DNA of 64,000 nucleotides, taken from the NCBI GenBank assembly GCA_000511875.1, contig AZIN01000001.1:1309332-1373331 (forward strand), written 5' to 3'. Below are positions 8,294-17,542 of the stretch, in pieces. The notes below the pieces were generated by a model. It saw nothing but the letters and a program-made list of their open reading frames with translations, had not been told where the DNA came from and searched no databases. A program made the translations under genes and the position numbers. Position 1 is the first letter of the stretch; each line of letters starts with the position of its first letter. Source of the stretch: Gammaproteobacteria bacterium MOLA455 (GTDB lineage: Bacteria > Pseudomonadota > Gammaproteobacteria > Pseudomonadales > Porticoccaceae).

Positions 8294-9482
8294 GTTTGAT
8301 ATCGCCATTATTGGCGGCGGCAATGCTGGGTTAACCTTAGCTGCGCAGCTCGCAGCCCATGATAACCCGCCGAGCACAGTGGTTATTGAGCCGCAACCCA
8401 TGCGACAGCGCGACTGCAGCTGGGCACTCTGGGCCCTAGATCAGCAATCTGACCAACTAACCCATTCAATAAAGGGTCGCTGGCGCCGCTGGCAGTTGAT
8501 CGATGAAACCAGTCGAGTGGTACATAGCAGCAATCAATTCAGCTACCTAAGTCTGAGCTCTGCAGATTATCTTGTCGACTGCGCCGCACAGTTGCGTGAA
8601 CCCGTAAGTTTAATCGAAGACTCGGTTAAAGCACTGCACCCACAGCAGCACGAAACCATTATCGAAACTGAGCAGAGCCGCTACAGCGCCAAGACCGTCT
8701 ATGACAGCCGCCCACCTAAAGTCGCCTATGGTGATTTGAGGCAGCATTTTCTCGGCTGGCAGGTCACGACCAAAGAGCCGATCAAAGAGCCTGACATAGC
8801 CACCCTGATGGATTTTCGTGTGGATCAGTCAAGGGGATTGCACTTTATTTATGCTCTGCCGTTCTCTGACCATCACCTATTGATCGAATCCACATTAATT
8901 TCGGGCAGAATAGAAACTCAAGACTGGTATCGTGATGCCATCAAAGGTTGGCTGCGAGACAATAATATTGAAATCGATGAGTTTATCTGTGAGGAAGTAG
9001 GTGTAATTCCCATGGATACACTGAGGTCCGAAACGCATCCTGCAGCATCGCCAACCTCTCCGGAGCCAAAGCCACTGATCGCCACTATTGGCGCAGCGAG
9101 CGGCGCAGTTCGGCGTTCTTCAGGTTATGCCTTTCAGCATATCCAACAGCAGATAAGTCAACTGGCTGCGGGCATTGCTCAGGGCCATATGCTCGTTCCG
9201 AGCCCTATATCTAGCTACCTCACCGCTATGGATAGTATTTTTAATGGCGTGCTACAGAGCCGCCCGGATCTCGCCGTATCACTGTATATGAAAATGGCCC
9301 ATGCATTAAATGGCGATCAATTTGCGCGCTTTATGCTCGGTCAAGCAACAGCCAGCGATTGGTTGCGAGTGATAGCCGCCATGCCTAAAGGGCCTTTTGT
9401 AAAAGAAACGCTCAAACAAGCTGTGAAAAAAAGCGTGAAACGCATCTCCAAGCAGCTATTGCGGCAGCAAAAAAATGTCTGA
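8283..9482 (+). CDS. crtY: Lycopene beta-cyclase (CrtY type)
   Basis: The 399-residue flavoprotein cyclises lycopene to beta-carotene. A Rossmann motif DIAIIGGGNAGLTLAAQLA starts at about residue 6, followed by MRQRDCSWALW, matching the CrtY/L family region after the nucleotide-binding motif. The C-terminal half contains RSSGYAFQHIQ and a PxxFxRFML-like region (ARFMLGQATASDWLRVI). The GTG start at 8283 lies inside crtB (11-base overlap), and the end overlaps blh by 8 bases, indicating coupled translation. The product is the direct substrate of the next enzyme. Confidence 0.93.
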   Translation: MSTEFDIAIIGGGNAGLTLAAQLAAHDNPPSTVVIEPQPMRQRDCSWALWALDQQSDQLTHSIKGRWRRWQLIDETSRVVHSSNQFSYLSLSSADYLVDCAAQLREPVSLIEDSVKALHPQQHETIIETEQSRYSAKTVYDSRPPKVAYGDLRQHFLGWQVTTKEPIKEPDIATLMDFRVDQSRGLHFIYALPFSDHHLLIESTLISGRIETQDWYRDAIKGWLRDNNIEIDEFICEEVGVIPMDTLRSETHPAASPTSPEPKPLIATIGAASGAVRRSSGYAFQHIQQQISQLAAGIAQGHMLVPSPISSYLTAMDSIFNGVLQSRPDLAVSLYMKMAHALNGDQFARFMLGQATASDWLRVIAAMPKGPFVKETLKQAVKKSVKRISKQLLRQQKNV

Positions 9483-10341
9483 GATAGCACTCTTGTCCAA
9501 TGCATCGCTTGTGGCGATTGCTGCGATCCTATTGATAGGCGTGCCCCATGGTGGTCTCGATGGCGCAGTAGCGAGACATGTCGGATGGCCCAGCGGCATG
9601 CTGCCATGGATGTTATTTCATATTATTTATTTAGTGCTGGCAGCAAGCGTCGCCGGTCTCTGGTGGCTCTACCCGCTACCAAGCTTGATCTTTTTTCTCG
9701 CCATCTCGGCGCTACACTTTGGCAGCAGCGACATCCGTCATATCAGCCCGCCCTCGTCGAAAGCCGCCTGGCTTCCCCTGATGGCTCATGGCGGCTTGGT
9801 GATTATCGCCATACCAGTTTTCCAAACTACCGATGTAGAGCCGTTGTTTGCGACATTAGTGGGAGCCGAGAATAGCCTCTGGCTACTCAATCACATTGAC
9901 CAACTAACTTTACCCTGGGCTGCCACTCTATTTGCCTACCTAATCTACAGTGTTTACCAACCGCGCTGGCGCAGGTCGCTACTCAGCTTGGCAGTACTGC
10001 TTGCACTGGCCTACCTGCTGCCACCCCTAGTGAGCTTTGCTCTGTATTTTTGTCTCTGGCACAGCCGCAGTCATATGCAGCGTATCTGGCGCAGCATTGC
10101 CCCGGAGCAACGTCAACGCAGCGCCCGTGAAGCCATCGCCTACAGCCTGTTGGCCTACGCAGCAGCAGGGATTTATTTTGCATTGCAGACCAACAGTTAT
10201 CCGACATCCGTAAGCCCTATAACCCCAGCGCTTGTGCAGCTGACCTTTATCGGCCTCGCCGCACTCACAGTGCCTCATATGCTGCTGGTGGATTTTATTC
10301 ACGGCGACCAAGAACAAGAACAAGAGCGACAACATGACTGA
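9475..10341 (+). CDS. blh: Beta-carotene 15,15'-dioxygenase, Brp/Blh family
   Basis: The 288-residue integral membrane enzyme cleaves beta-carotene into two retinal molecules, supplying the chromophore of proteorhodopsin. Candidate iron ligands are H25 (GVPHGGLDG), H80 (ALHFGSSD), H195 and H199 (CLWHSRSHMQ); their spacing resembles the ligands reported for the marine Blh enzyme (H21, H78, H188, H192). PHMLLVDF near the C-terminus is another family signature. Multiple hydrophobic helices fit the family. It overlaps crtY and idi2 by eight bases each. Confidence 0.95.
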   Translation: MSEIALLSNASLVAIAAILLIGVPHGGLDGAVARHVGWPSGMLPWMLFHIIYLVLAASVAGLWWLYPLPSLIFFLAISALHFGSSDIRHISPPSSKAAWLPLMAHGGLVIIAIPVFQTTDVEPLFATLVGAENSLWLLNHIDQLTLPWAATLFAYLIYSVYQPRWRRSLLSLAVLLALAYLLPPLVSFALYFCLWHSRSHMQRIWRSIAPEQRQRSAREAIAYSLLAYAAAGIYFALQTNSYPTSVSPITPALVQLTFIGLAALTVPHMLLVDFIHGDQEQEQERQHD

Positions 10342-11335
10342 AACCAGCCAACGCAAAGCCGACCATATTAATCTGGCACTGCAAGCCGAGCACCAAGCCG
10401 CAACATCGGCGGGCTTTGACCTTGTTCAATTTGAACACAATGCTTTGCCCGAACTACTGGTAAGTGAAGTTGACTGCTCAACAGTATTTTTCAATCAATA
10501 CTGCTCTACACCACTAATTATTGGCGCCATGACCGGCGGCTGTGAGCATGGCGAAACCATCAATCGTCACCTGGCAGAAGCCGCGGAACAGGCCCAGATA
10601 CTAATGGCACTGGGCTCACAGCGCGGAGCACTGGAAGACGGTCTAGTTCAAAATCTGCGTCGCTGGGCACCCAAGGCAAATTTATTGGGCAATATTGGCG
10701 GCACCCAATTGCTGCAGCATGGTGTTGAATTCGCACAGCGCGCGGTAGACAGCGTTGAAGCTAACGCCATGATCATCCACCTCAACCCCCTGCAAGAACT
10801 AGTGCAACCCAAAGGCGATCGCGATTGGCGCGGTGTGCTCGACGCCATCGAGGAGTGTTGCGCCACTCTTAGCGTACCCGTGATTGTCAAAGAAGTGGGC
10901 TCTGGTATAGGCCCCACCTCTGCTCAGCGCTTGATAGACGTTGGCGTCAGCTGGATCGAGATTGCCGGCCGCGGCGGCACCAGCTGGGCCAGCATCGAAA
11001 GTGCCCGCATTGAACAAACTCGCGAACAACAAATTGCCGAACCCTTTCTCGACTGGGGGATGAACACTGCACAGTTGATTCCAAGAGTCCGCAGTCAATC
11101 CAGCCAGCTCGGTGTAATTGCCTCTGGCGGCCTGCGCAATGGATTAGATATTGCCCGTAGCCTGCGTCTCGGCGCCAATATGAGCGCGTTGGCTCAACCC
11201 TTTTTAGAGCCCGCTCTGGAGTCTACCGAAGCGGTGCTTGAGAAGATTGAAATCCTCAGGGAACAACTCTGCTGGGCAATGTTTTTAACTGGCAGCAAAA
11301 ACCTTAAAAAACTGCAGACAGCCGCTCTGCTGTAA
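10334..11335 (+). CDS. fni: Isopentenyl-diphosphate delta-isomerase, type 2 (FMN-dependent)
   Basis: The 333-residue protein interconverts IPP and DMAPP, balancing the C5 precursors used by CrtE. Type 2 features include RKADHINLALQ at the N-terminus, STPLIIGAMTGG, ALGSQRGAL, NIGGTQL, HLNPLQELVQPKGDRDW, and the glycine-rich FMN phosphate-binding region IAGRGGTSWASIE. Length is typical (about 330-350). It is the last gene of the carotenoid-retinal cluster and is followed by a strong terminator. Type 2 isomerases are common at this position in proteorhodopsin loci. Confidence 0.94.
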   Translation: MTETSQRKADHINLALQAEHQAATSAGFDLVQFEHNALPELLVSEVDCSTVFFNQYCSTPLIIGAMTGGCEHGETINRHLAEAAEQAQILMALGSQRGALEDGLVQNLRRWAPKANLLGNIGGTQLLQHGVEFAQRAVDSVEANAMIIHLNPLQELVQPKGDRDWRGVLDAIEECCATLSVPVIVKEVGSGIGPTSAQRLIDVGVSWIEIAGRGGTSWASIESARIEQTREQQIAEPFLDWGMNTAQLIPRVRSQSSQLGVIASGGLRNGLDIARSLRLGANMSALAQPFLEPALESTEAVLEKIEILREQLCWAMFLTGSKNLKKLQTAALL

Positions 11336-11424
11336 GGGTAAAAAGTCATCAAATAAGCAGTCAAAACAGAGCTAGCTGCGGATTTAACAACCGTTTAAAC
11401 TAGCAACTGCTAAATTTTATCTAG

Positions 11425-11460
11425 CCGCTCAATAGGTCACTATTGGGCGGTTTTGTTTTT
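11425..11460 (+). terminator. Rho-independent terminator ending the carotenoid-retinal operon
   Basis: An 11-bp stem (11425-11435 with 11440-11450, one T-G pair) and a GTCA loop are followed by TTTTGTTTTT. It lies about 90 bp after the idi2 stop and closes the crt-blh-idi2 transcript. Confidence 0.88.
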
Positions 11461-11513
11461 ACTGCTTTTAATGGAATTAGTGAGGCGTTAAAAGCATCGC
11501 CAGGAGAACTACC

Positions 11514-12614
11514 TTGAGCCAAATTCAAAGCGAGATCGTTGCCGGGGTCGGCCTAATCACTCTAGACCGCCCCGAAGCACTAAATGCTCTCTCACTGCAG
11601 ATGGTCATCGACCTCACCAACCTGTTCACAGACTGGCGCGACGATCCCAATGTTGACGTCGTAGCCATCCGCGGCAGCAACAAACGCGGCGTATTTGGCG
11701 CTTTCTGTGCCGGCGGCGACATCCGCTTCTTCCACGACGCCGCCATCGCCCAAGATCCCACGCTGGAGGACTTCTTCACCGCAGAATACAGCCTCAACAA
11801 CCTGCTTTACAGCTACCCCAAACCCTATGCTGCCTTTATGGACGGCGTAATCATGGGCGGCGGCATGGGCTTGGCACAGGGCGCCGATCTGCGCATCGTT
11901 AGCGAGCGCACCAAGATGGCCATGCCGGAAACCAATATTGGCCTATTCCCCGATGTCGGCGGCGGCTTCTTCCTCAGCCGCACCCCAGGTCACCTAGGTG
12001 AATACCTTGGCCTCACCGGTCAGATGTTAATTGGCAGCGACGCCCTGGCAGCAGATCTTGCCGACGGCCTAGTTGCTAGCGACTCCATGCCCGAGCTTTG
12101 GGCCAGCCTCACCGCCAACACCCAGCTCAGTGCGACACAGCGCTTCGAGCAACTCTCCGATCTGGTCAGCCTACCCTCACCGGTCAGCACACCCGCCTGG
12201 CAAGACCCGCAAATCGACACAATTTTTGCGCTACCCAGCGTGACGGACATAATCAATGCCCTAGAACAGGCTCAAGGTGAGTGGGCAGCACAGACATTAG
12301 CCTGCCTCCGCCAACGCTCTCCGCTCATGCTCCACGTCAGCCTCGAACAGATCCGCCGCGGCCGCCAACTGAGCATGGCCGACGACCTGCGCATGGAACG
12401 CAACATAGTTCACCACTGCTTCCACACAGAACATCTGGGCCGCAGCGGCACTAGTAGTGAAACCGTAGAAGGCATCCGCGCCCTAGCCGTGGACAAAGAC
12501 AACAGTCCAGCCTGGAATCCAGCCCGTATTGAAGACATCAACAGCGATATGATCGAACCGTTTTTTACCAGCCCTTGGCCGGCCGATCAGCACCCGCTAA
12601 AAGATCTCGACTAG
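11514..12614 (+). CDS. Enoyl-CoA hydratase/isomerase family protein, 3-hydroxyisobutyryl-CoA hydrolase-like
   Basis: The 366-residue protein has the crotonase fold: oxyanion-hole segments FCAGGDIRF and MDGVIMGGGMGLAQGADLR, then MPETNIGLFPDVGGGFFLSR, the pattern of 3-hydroxyisobutyryl-CoA hydrolases of valine breakdown. The C-terminal extension beyond residue 260 and total length around 360 favour this subgroup over ordinary 260-residue hydratases. The start is a TTG with CAGGAGA upstream. It stands alone after the retinal operon terminator. The exact acyl-CoA substrate is inferred. Confidence 0.82.
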   Translation: MSQIQSEIVAGVGLITLDRPEALNALSLQMVIDLTNLFTDWRDDPNVDVVAIRGSNKRGVFGAFCAGGDIRFFHDAAIAQDPTLEDFFTAEYSLNNLLYSYPKPYAAFMDGVIMGGGMGLAQGADLRIVSERTKMAMPETNIGLFPDVGGGFFLSRTPGHLGEYLGLTGQMLIGSDALAADLADGLVASDSMPELWASLTANTQLSATQRFEQLSDLVSLPSPVSTPAWQDPQIDTIFALPSVTDIINALEQAQGEWAAQTLACLRQRSPLMLHVSLEQIRRGRQLSMADDLRMERNIVHHCFHTEHLGRSGTSSETVEGIRALAVDKDNSPAWNPARIEDINSDMIEPFFTSPWPADQHPLKDLD

Positions 12615-12685
12615 CGGGATTGAATTAGCGGGAAAGAAATAGCTGGATAGATTGAATCACCAGTAGAAGGTAATCAGAGCAGCCC

Positions 12686-12880
12686 ATGCACTTTCAACTC
12701 CACGAAAAACAGATCACCTGCCCCTTCTGCTGGGAGAGCATCACCGTTCTAGTCGACCCCTCAGAATCCCAACTCTACACCGAAGACTGCTCCGTCTGCT
12801 GCCGCCCCATCCTCATTCAAACCGAGGTCCAAGGCGATTATGTCAGCGTCGAAGTCACCCAAGAAGACGACGGCTTCTAG
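12686..12880 (+). CDS. CPXCG-type cysteine-rich small protein
   Basis: A 64-residue protein with C12-P-F-C15 and a second cluster at C35, C38 and C39, suggesting a small zinc-binding fold. It matches the CPXCG-motif family of short gammaproteobacterial proteins of unknown function, although the Gly of the motif is Trp here. It lies between the crotonase-family gene and yaeQ, all on the same strand. Confidence 0.75.
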   Translation: MHFQLHEKQITCPFCWESITVLVDPSESQLYTEDCSVCCRPILIQTEVQGDYVSVEVTQEDDGF

Positions 12881-12959
12881 CAGCCAATGACAGCGCACCA
12901 AAGACCCCAGACATAGGCTACACTGGCGCGCTAACCATTAGGCAAAAGGTCGTACCCCC

Positions 12960-13496
12960 ATGGCACTCAGCGCACGCATTTGCAAAGCAGAACTCAATGT
13001 CATCGACATGGACCGCCACTACTACCAACAGCACAGCCTCACCCTAGCCCAACACCCCTCCGAAACCGACGAACGGCTAATGGTTCGCCTCCTAGTCTTC
13101 GCCCTGCAAGCTAGCGCAACCCTCAGCTTCACCAAAGGCCTCAGCACCGACGACGAACCCGACCTCTGGCAAAAAAACCTCACCGACGATATAGAGCTGT
13201 GGATCGAACTGGGCCTACCGAGCGAAAAACGCCTCAAAAAAGCCAGCGGCAGATCACAGCAAGTCATGGTCTACACCTACGGCAGCGGATCCGCTGAGAT
13301 GTGGTGGAAGCAGATGCAAACTCCCCTAGCGCGCTTTAAAAATATTAGTGTTTTTCATATAGACACAGAGACGACTGAGATTCTATCCAAACTAGTGCAG
13401 CGGAATATGGATGTGCAGATTAGCGTGCAGGATGGGGAAGTGACTTGGGATTCGGGTGAGACGAATCTGAGTTTTACGCTGGAGAAATTGCGCTAG
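12960..13496 (+). CDS. yaeQ: YaeQ family protein
   Basis: The 178-residue protein matches YaeQ along its length: ALSARICKAELNVIDMDRHYY at the N-terminus, SETDERLMVRLLVFALQA, and GLPSEKRLKKASGRS. YaeQ has a PD-(D/E)XK-like fold; its cellular role is unsettled, with older links to RfaH-related transcription suppression. Normal length (about 180). It follows the CPXCG gene by 79 bp. Confidence 0.9.
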   Translation: MALSARICKAELNVIDMDRHYYQQHSLTLAQHPSETDERLMVRLLVFALQASATLSFTKGLSTDDEPDLWQKNLTDDIELWIELGLPSEKRLKKASGRSQQVMVYTYGSGSAEMWWKQMQTPLARFKNISVFHIDTETTEILSKLVQRNMDVQISVQDGEVTWDSGETNLSFTLEKLR

Positions 13497-13603
13497 GACG
13501 GACACTGACCAAAGATATTGTAATCTCCCCCTTTCCCACTGGAGCAATAAGTAGAAACTGTTACACCTTGGATTGGCTCGCAACTGCCACAAATCTAAAA
13601 GCT

Positions 13604-13993
13604 TCACTGCCTTCTCGGCCGACTATCCTCCATCAGATCATCCAGTTTAGACTGCGCCTTTTTAAAGTCGTCTAAATCCTTCACCTCAATCATCTCGCAT
13701 TCATCACGAACCATTTCGGCAATATTGCTTGGGTAATGCCTGCAGTCTTCAGGTCGGCTTTGGTAGATAGAGCAAGTATATTTTTCGTTGCCCTGGCCCG
13801 GCTCAATCGTAAGAAAAGGGCAGCGGGTCAGCTGTAGTCCGGTGTCTGGGGAAAACCAGATCTCGTTGTCTTTTACATATTCATAAATATGCGGCTCAAA
13901 CAGTTGCCACATATCGATTTCGGCCGCTGTGGCAGAGAGCGCGCCGTCGCCGTATTTGATACAGCACTTTCCACATTGGTTGCAGTCTTTCAT
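13604..13993 (-). CDS. YkgJ family cysteine cluster protein
   Basis: The 129-residue protein begins with C4xxC7xxC10C11 (CNQCGKCC) and has further cysteines in TRCPFL, YTCSIYQSRPEDCRHYP, the pattern of the YkgJ/UPF0153 Fe-S or zinc-binding family. Function is unknown. It converges on yaeQ and is followed upstream by a 628 bp non-coding gap. Confidence 0.82.
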   Translation of the reverse strand: MKDCNQCGKCCIKYGDGALSATAAEIDMWQLFEPHIYEYVKDNEIWFSPDTGLQLTRCPFLTIEPGQGNEKYTCSIYQSRPEDCRHYPSNIAEMVRDECEMIEVKDLDDFKKAQSKLDDLMEDSRPRRQ

Positions 13994-14621
13994 AGTTGTT
14001 TGGGTATCAGGGTGGATGCAGTGGGAAAGTGTATCACCGACTGTCTGCGAGGGAGTTTGTTTTGGCTACAGGGTAGATTGGCAGCAAGCTCGAATTGCCC
14101 GGGATGATTGGCTATTGCTTTAGGCGATCCTTGGCCTGTACCAGGGCCGCTGGAGATAAAAAGGACTCTGAGCGAAAACAAGAAAAGGCTGGATAACAGG
14201 GTTAGTTTTTAACGAAAATCTATTCAGCCAGAAGTGCATGGAGCTCTTTTTCTATCTGTCTTTTAATCATAGACCTACGCTAATCTATGTGATTTAGACG
14301 TTAAACTTCTTTATTACATAACTATTGGGTAGGCATTCAATATAGTAACTGCGTGAAACGCCTGTAGGCCTAGCGCAGTAATAGCGCATATTTCTTAATA
14401 ATTTTGCCTGCGCCTATTACTTCCGAACCTGCCACGACAGCTACTCTGCGCGGCCTAACAGTGTCTACTTACTGCTCCAGTGAGAAATAGGGGGATTACA
14501 AGTCAGAGCCTAGAGTAATGAATCCCCACAGAGGTTTGCTTTTATCCGTCGCGCCCCTGAAAATGCTTCCATCAGTGCCTTCGGCACCGAACAAGCTGAT
14601 CAAACTCCAGAGAACCCCAAA
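13994..14621. other. 628 bp gap without convincing gene
   Basis: Only short overlapping open frames with no recognisable protein features are present. One perfect inverted repeat is visible (GGGGATT at 14491-14497 with AATCCCC at 14521-14527), about 95 bp before the ylqF start. No tRNA cloverleaf was recognised. The gap may hold promoters or an unrecognised small RNA. Confidence 0.5.
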
Positions 14622-15560
14622 ATGTCGATACATTGGTACCCCGGCCATATGCGCAAGGCCAGCAACGAGATGATCGAGTCATTGCCATTGGTCAATCTGG
14701 TGATTGAGGTGCTCGACGCGAGAATTCCTTTCAGCAGCTCTAATCCATTTATTCAGGATCTAGTCACTGAGAAGCCTTCGATCAAAATCCTCAACAAGTG
14801 CGATCTGGCCGACCCTGAGATCACGAAAGTGTGGCAGGAGTACTATGAGCAGCAGGACAATACTAAGACCTTGGCGCTGGACCTGCAGCACTTTGATCCA
14901 GCGAAGCAGGTGATTGATCTGATTAATACTCTCTGCCCGCAAAAAGAGGGTCGCAATACTCTGGTGATGGTTACTGGCATCCCTAACGTGGGCAAGTCGT
15001 CGCTGATCAACTGTCTCGCTGGCCGCCATATGGCCAAGACTGGTAATGAACCTGCGGTGACCAAGGGGCAGCAGCGAATCAATCTGCGCAACGGCATTAT
15101 GCTGCTGGATACGCCGGGAATCCTCTGGCCGAAGATCGAAAATCCCAATGGCAGCTATCGATTGGCCACTACTGGAGCGATTCGCAATACGGCGGTGAGC
15201 TATGAGGATGTGGCGTTCTTTGCTGCCGAATTCCTCTTGGAAAAATACCCTGAGTTGCTGCAAAAGCGCTTTAAATTTGAGACGCTGCCACGCAGTGAGA
15301 TTGAGTTACTGGAGATTATTGGTGCTCAGCGAGGTTGTCTGCGCAGTCGCGGCCAGGTGGATCTAGAGCGAGTTTCAACAATTTTTGTCAATGAGCTTCG
15401 GGCTGGAACACTGGGCAATGTAAGCTTCGAGACACCGGAGATTATTGATGTTGAGATGCTGCAGGTCCAGGTGTTGAGAGCGGAGAAGGAAGAACGGGAA
15501 AAGTTGCGCTTGGAAAAAGTTGCGGCGCGCCGTCGCAAGGCTAAGGCTAATCGCAAGTAG
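14622..15560 (+). CDS. ylqF: Ribosome biogenesis GTPase YlqF/RbgA-like
   Basis: The 312-residue GTPase has the circularly permuted order typical of the family: G4 NKCD at 58-61 precedes G1 GIPNVGKS at 120-127 and G3 DTPG at 164-167. The N-terminus HWYPGHMRKA is the family signature. It is expected to act in assembly of the large ribosomal subunit. The basic C-terminus (RRRKAKANRK) suggests RNA contact. It is not in an obvious operon. Confidence 0.93.
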   Translation: MSIHWYPGHMRKASNEMIESLPLVNLVIEVLDARIPFSSSNPFIQDLVTEKPSIKILNKCDLADPEITKVWQEYYEQQDNTKTLALDLQHFDPAKQVIDLINTLCPQKEGRNTLVMVTGIPNVGKSSLINCLAGRHMAKTGNEPAVTKGQQRINLRNGIMLLDTPGILWPKIENPNGSYRLATTGAIRNTAVSYEDVAFFAAEFLLEKYPELLQKRFKFETLPRSEIELLEIIGAQRGCLRSRGQVDLERVSTIFVNELRAGTLGNVSFETPEIIDVEMLQVQVLRAEKEEREKLRLEKVAARRRKAKANRK

Positions 15561-15595
15561 CACCTGGCTATTGTCTGCGGGCTGTTAGCTACAGA

Positions 15596-16813
15596 CTAAA
15601 CGTACTGCCCCGCCGCATAGCCTGAGGCCCAGGCCCACTGGAAGTTGTAGCCCCCCAGATGGCCAGTCACATCCACCACTTCACCGACAAAATACAGCCC
15701 CGGCTGGGTTTTACATTCCATGGTTTTTGACGACAGCTGATCGGTGTCTACACCGCAAAGGGTGACTTCAGCTGTGCGATAACCTTCGGTACCTGAGGGT
15801 TTTAGCTGCCAACCCGAGAGCTGCTGGGCAACGGCCAATAATTGCGCATCGGGAATTTCTGCCATGGCGGTTTCGGCATATTTGGGCCAGTGCAACGCTT
15901 GCAACGCCAAGACCAGACCTTTTGAGAGATGCTGAGATAACAGATTGCGCAGCAGACTCTTGGCGCTGGTCTTTTTGTATCCGAGCAACAGTTCGCAGGC
16001 ATCTTCGTCGGGTAATAAATTCACTGTGATGCTCTGCCCCGGTTTCCAGTAGCTGGATAACTGGAGTGCAGCAGGACCGCTGATACCGCGGTGGGTAAAG
16101 AGCATATTCTCGCGGAAGCTGACGCCGTTGACCGACATATCTACATCCACTGCCAGCCCGGAGAGGGTGTCTGAAATCTGCTTGATGCCATCACTGAAGG
16201 TAAAGGGAACAAGACCCGCAGTACGCGGCAGCAGGCTCAAGCCAAACTGCTCGGCGATTTCATAACCGAAACCGCTGGCGCCCATGGTGGGGATCGACAG
16301 GCCCCCGGTGGCGATCACCAGAGACTTGCAATGGTACGCACCGATGGAGGTTTGCAGGCTATATCTGTGGCCCTCTTTATCACCGGGCTCACCAGCTTGA
16401 TCGGCAGCCGTTACAGATTTAATCTCGCATTTGGTTTTAATCACCACACCAGCCTGCTGACATTCCTCGAGGAGCATGGTGAGAATATCTTTGGCCGACT
16501 CATTGCAAAACAGTTCGCCGTGTTTGCGCTCGTGATAGGCGATGCCATGGCTCTCGACCAGCTCGATAAACTGCCACTGGTTGTAACGATTGAGGGCAGA
16601 GATACAGAAGTGCGGGTTATTGCAGAGATAGTTTTCAGGCGTGATATCGAGGTTGGTAAAATTGCAGCGGCCACCCCCAGACATAAGAATTTTTTTGCCG
16701 ACTTTGTTGCTGCTGTCGAGGACCAAAACGGACTGACCCCGCTGGGCAGCTGTAAAGGCGCAAAACAGTCCGGCAGCGCCGCCGCCAACAATGATCACAT
16801 CAGAATTTTTCAT
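15596..16813 (-). CDS. FAD-dependent oxidoreductase, YhiN/HI0933 family
   Basis: The 405-residue flavoprotein begins with DVIIVGGGAAGLFCAFTAAQ (Rossmann FAD motif) followed by KVGKKILMSGGGRCNFTN, the HI0933-like signature, and ends with LYFVGEVVDVTGHLGGYNFQWAW, also diagnostic. The reaction is unknown for most members. Its start codon overlaps the stop of the upstream DUF1415 gene by four bases (16810-16813), so the pair is co-translated. Confidence 0.9.
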   Translation of the reverse strand: MKNSDVIIVGGGAAGLFCAFTAAQRGQSVLVLDSSNKVGKKILMSGGGRCNFTNLDITPENYLCNNPHFCISALNRYNQWQFIELVESHGIAYHERKHGELFCNESAKDILTMLLEECQQAGVVIKTKCEIKSVTAADQAGEPGDKEGHRYSLQTSIGAYHCKSLVIATGGLSIPTMGASGFGYEIAEQFGLSLLPRTAGLVPFTFSDGIKQISDTLSGLAVDVDMSVNGVSFRENMLFTHRGISGPAALQLSSYWKPGQSITVNLLPDEDACELLLGYKKTSAKSLLRNLLSQHLSKGLVLALQALHWPKYAETAMAEIPDAQLLAVAQQLSGWQLKPSGTEGYRTAEVTLCGVDTDQLSSKTMECKTQPGLYFVGEVVDVTGHLGGYNFQWAWASGYAAGQYV

Positions 16814-17379
16814 TTTCTCTCGTCGCTAGTTAACGCATTCAAGCGGGCTGCGACGGTCTCGCGACCCATGCCTTCTAAGAGGGCAATATTGCGCTCGGGA
16901 ATCTGCTGAGGCATCTCAATATTTTTCAGCGCGGCGGTGACCATCTCTTCGCGTAAAAAATGAATCAGTGGATAGGGCGAACGATTGCTGAAGTGGCTGG
17001 CGCTATTTTTGTCTTCGCCATCAAACAGATACTGGGGATGAAAACTGGCCAGCTGAAATGTGCTGTCGAGGGCTAACTCTTGCAACATGGCTTCGGCGTC
17101 GCCGAGAAAGTCTAAGTAGTCTTCAAAACTGTGTAATATATTGGGCATGACGAATAGGCTGGTGGCAATCTCGCCCTCACTGCTCTGCTGAATCAAATCC
17201 AGTTCGGCGAGAAAGGCATAGTGCAGTTGCTCAATATTATTGGCCTCGCAAACGTTGATGCGCAGTGCCGGATCGGCGATTAGCGGGCGGGCAAAAGGGC
17301 AGAGGTTAAGTTCCACAATAAAGCTCTGTAACCAGGCGCGGATATGTTTTTCAACTGAGCTAGATTCAACCACAGACAT
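16810..17379 (-). CDS. DUF1415 domain-containing protein
   Basis: The 189-residue protein fits the DUF1415 family throughout: FIVELNLCPFARP, LLDFLGDAE-like FEDYLDFLGDAE, and FHPQYLF followed by NRSPYPLIHFLRE. No enzymatic function is established. It is the first gene of a two-gene unit with the YhiN-type flavoprotein and is divergent from the MFS carrier at 17543. Confidence 0.88.
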   Translation of the reverse strand: MSVVESSSVEKHIRAWLQSFIVELNLCPFARPLIADPALRINVCEANNIEQLHYAFLAELDLIQQSSEGEIATSLFVMPNILHSFEDYLDFLGDAEAMLQELALDSTFQLASFHPQYLFDGEDKNSASHFSNRSPYPLIHFLREEMVTAALKNIEMPQQIPERNIALLEGMGRETVAARLNALTSDERK

Positions 17380-17542
17380 ATTTTTTAAGCGCTTTTAAAG
17401 GCGTCCCTTTTATACAGGCAATCAGCTGCCATAAAAAACGCGATTATAGGCCTATTTTAGTGCAAAAGATGCTTTGCGTTTTTTAACTTTAGGAGTACTG
17501 TGGCAAAAATTTAAGCAGCCCATTAATTGGACAAATTCGCCA

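Noticed and set aside
14480-14530. Possible tRNA or structured RNA around the inverted repeat
   Set aside because: No cloverleaf, anticodon loop or CCA-type acceptor stem could be made; only a long-looped 7-bp repeat.
17474-17542. TTG-initiated N-terminal extension of the MFS transporter
   Set aside because: The 23 extra residues are hydrophilic and precede the expected first helix; no suitable ribosome site.
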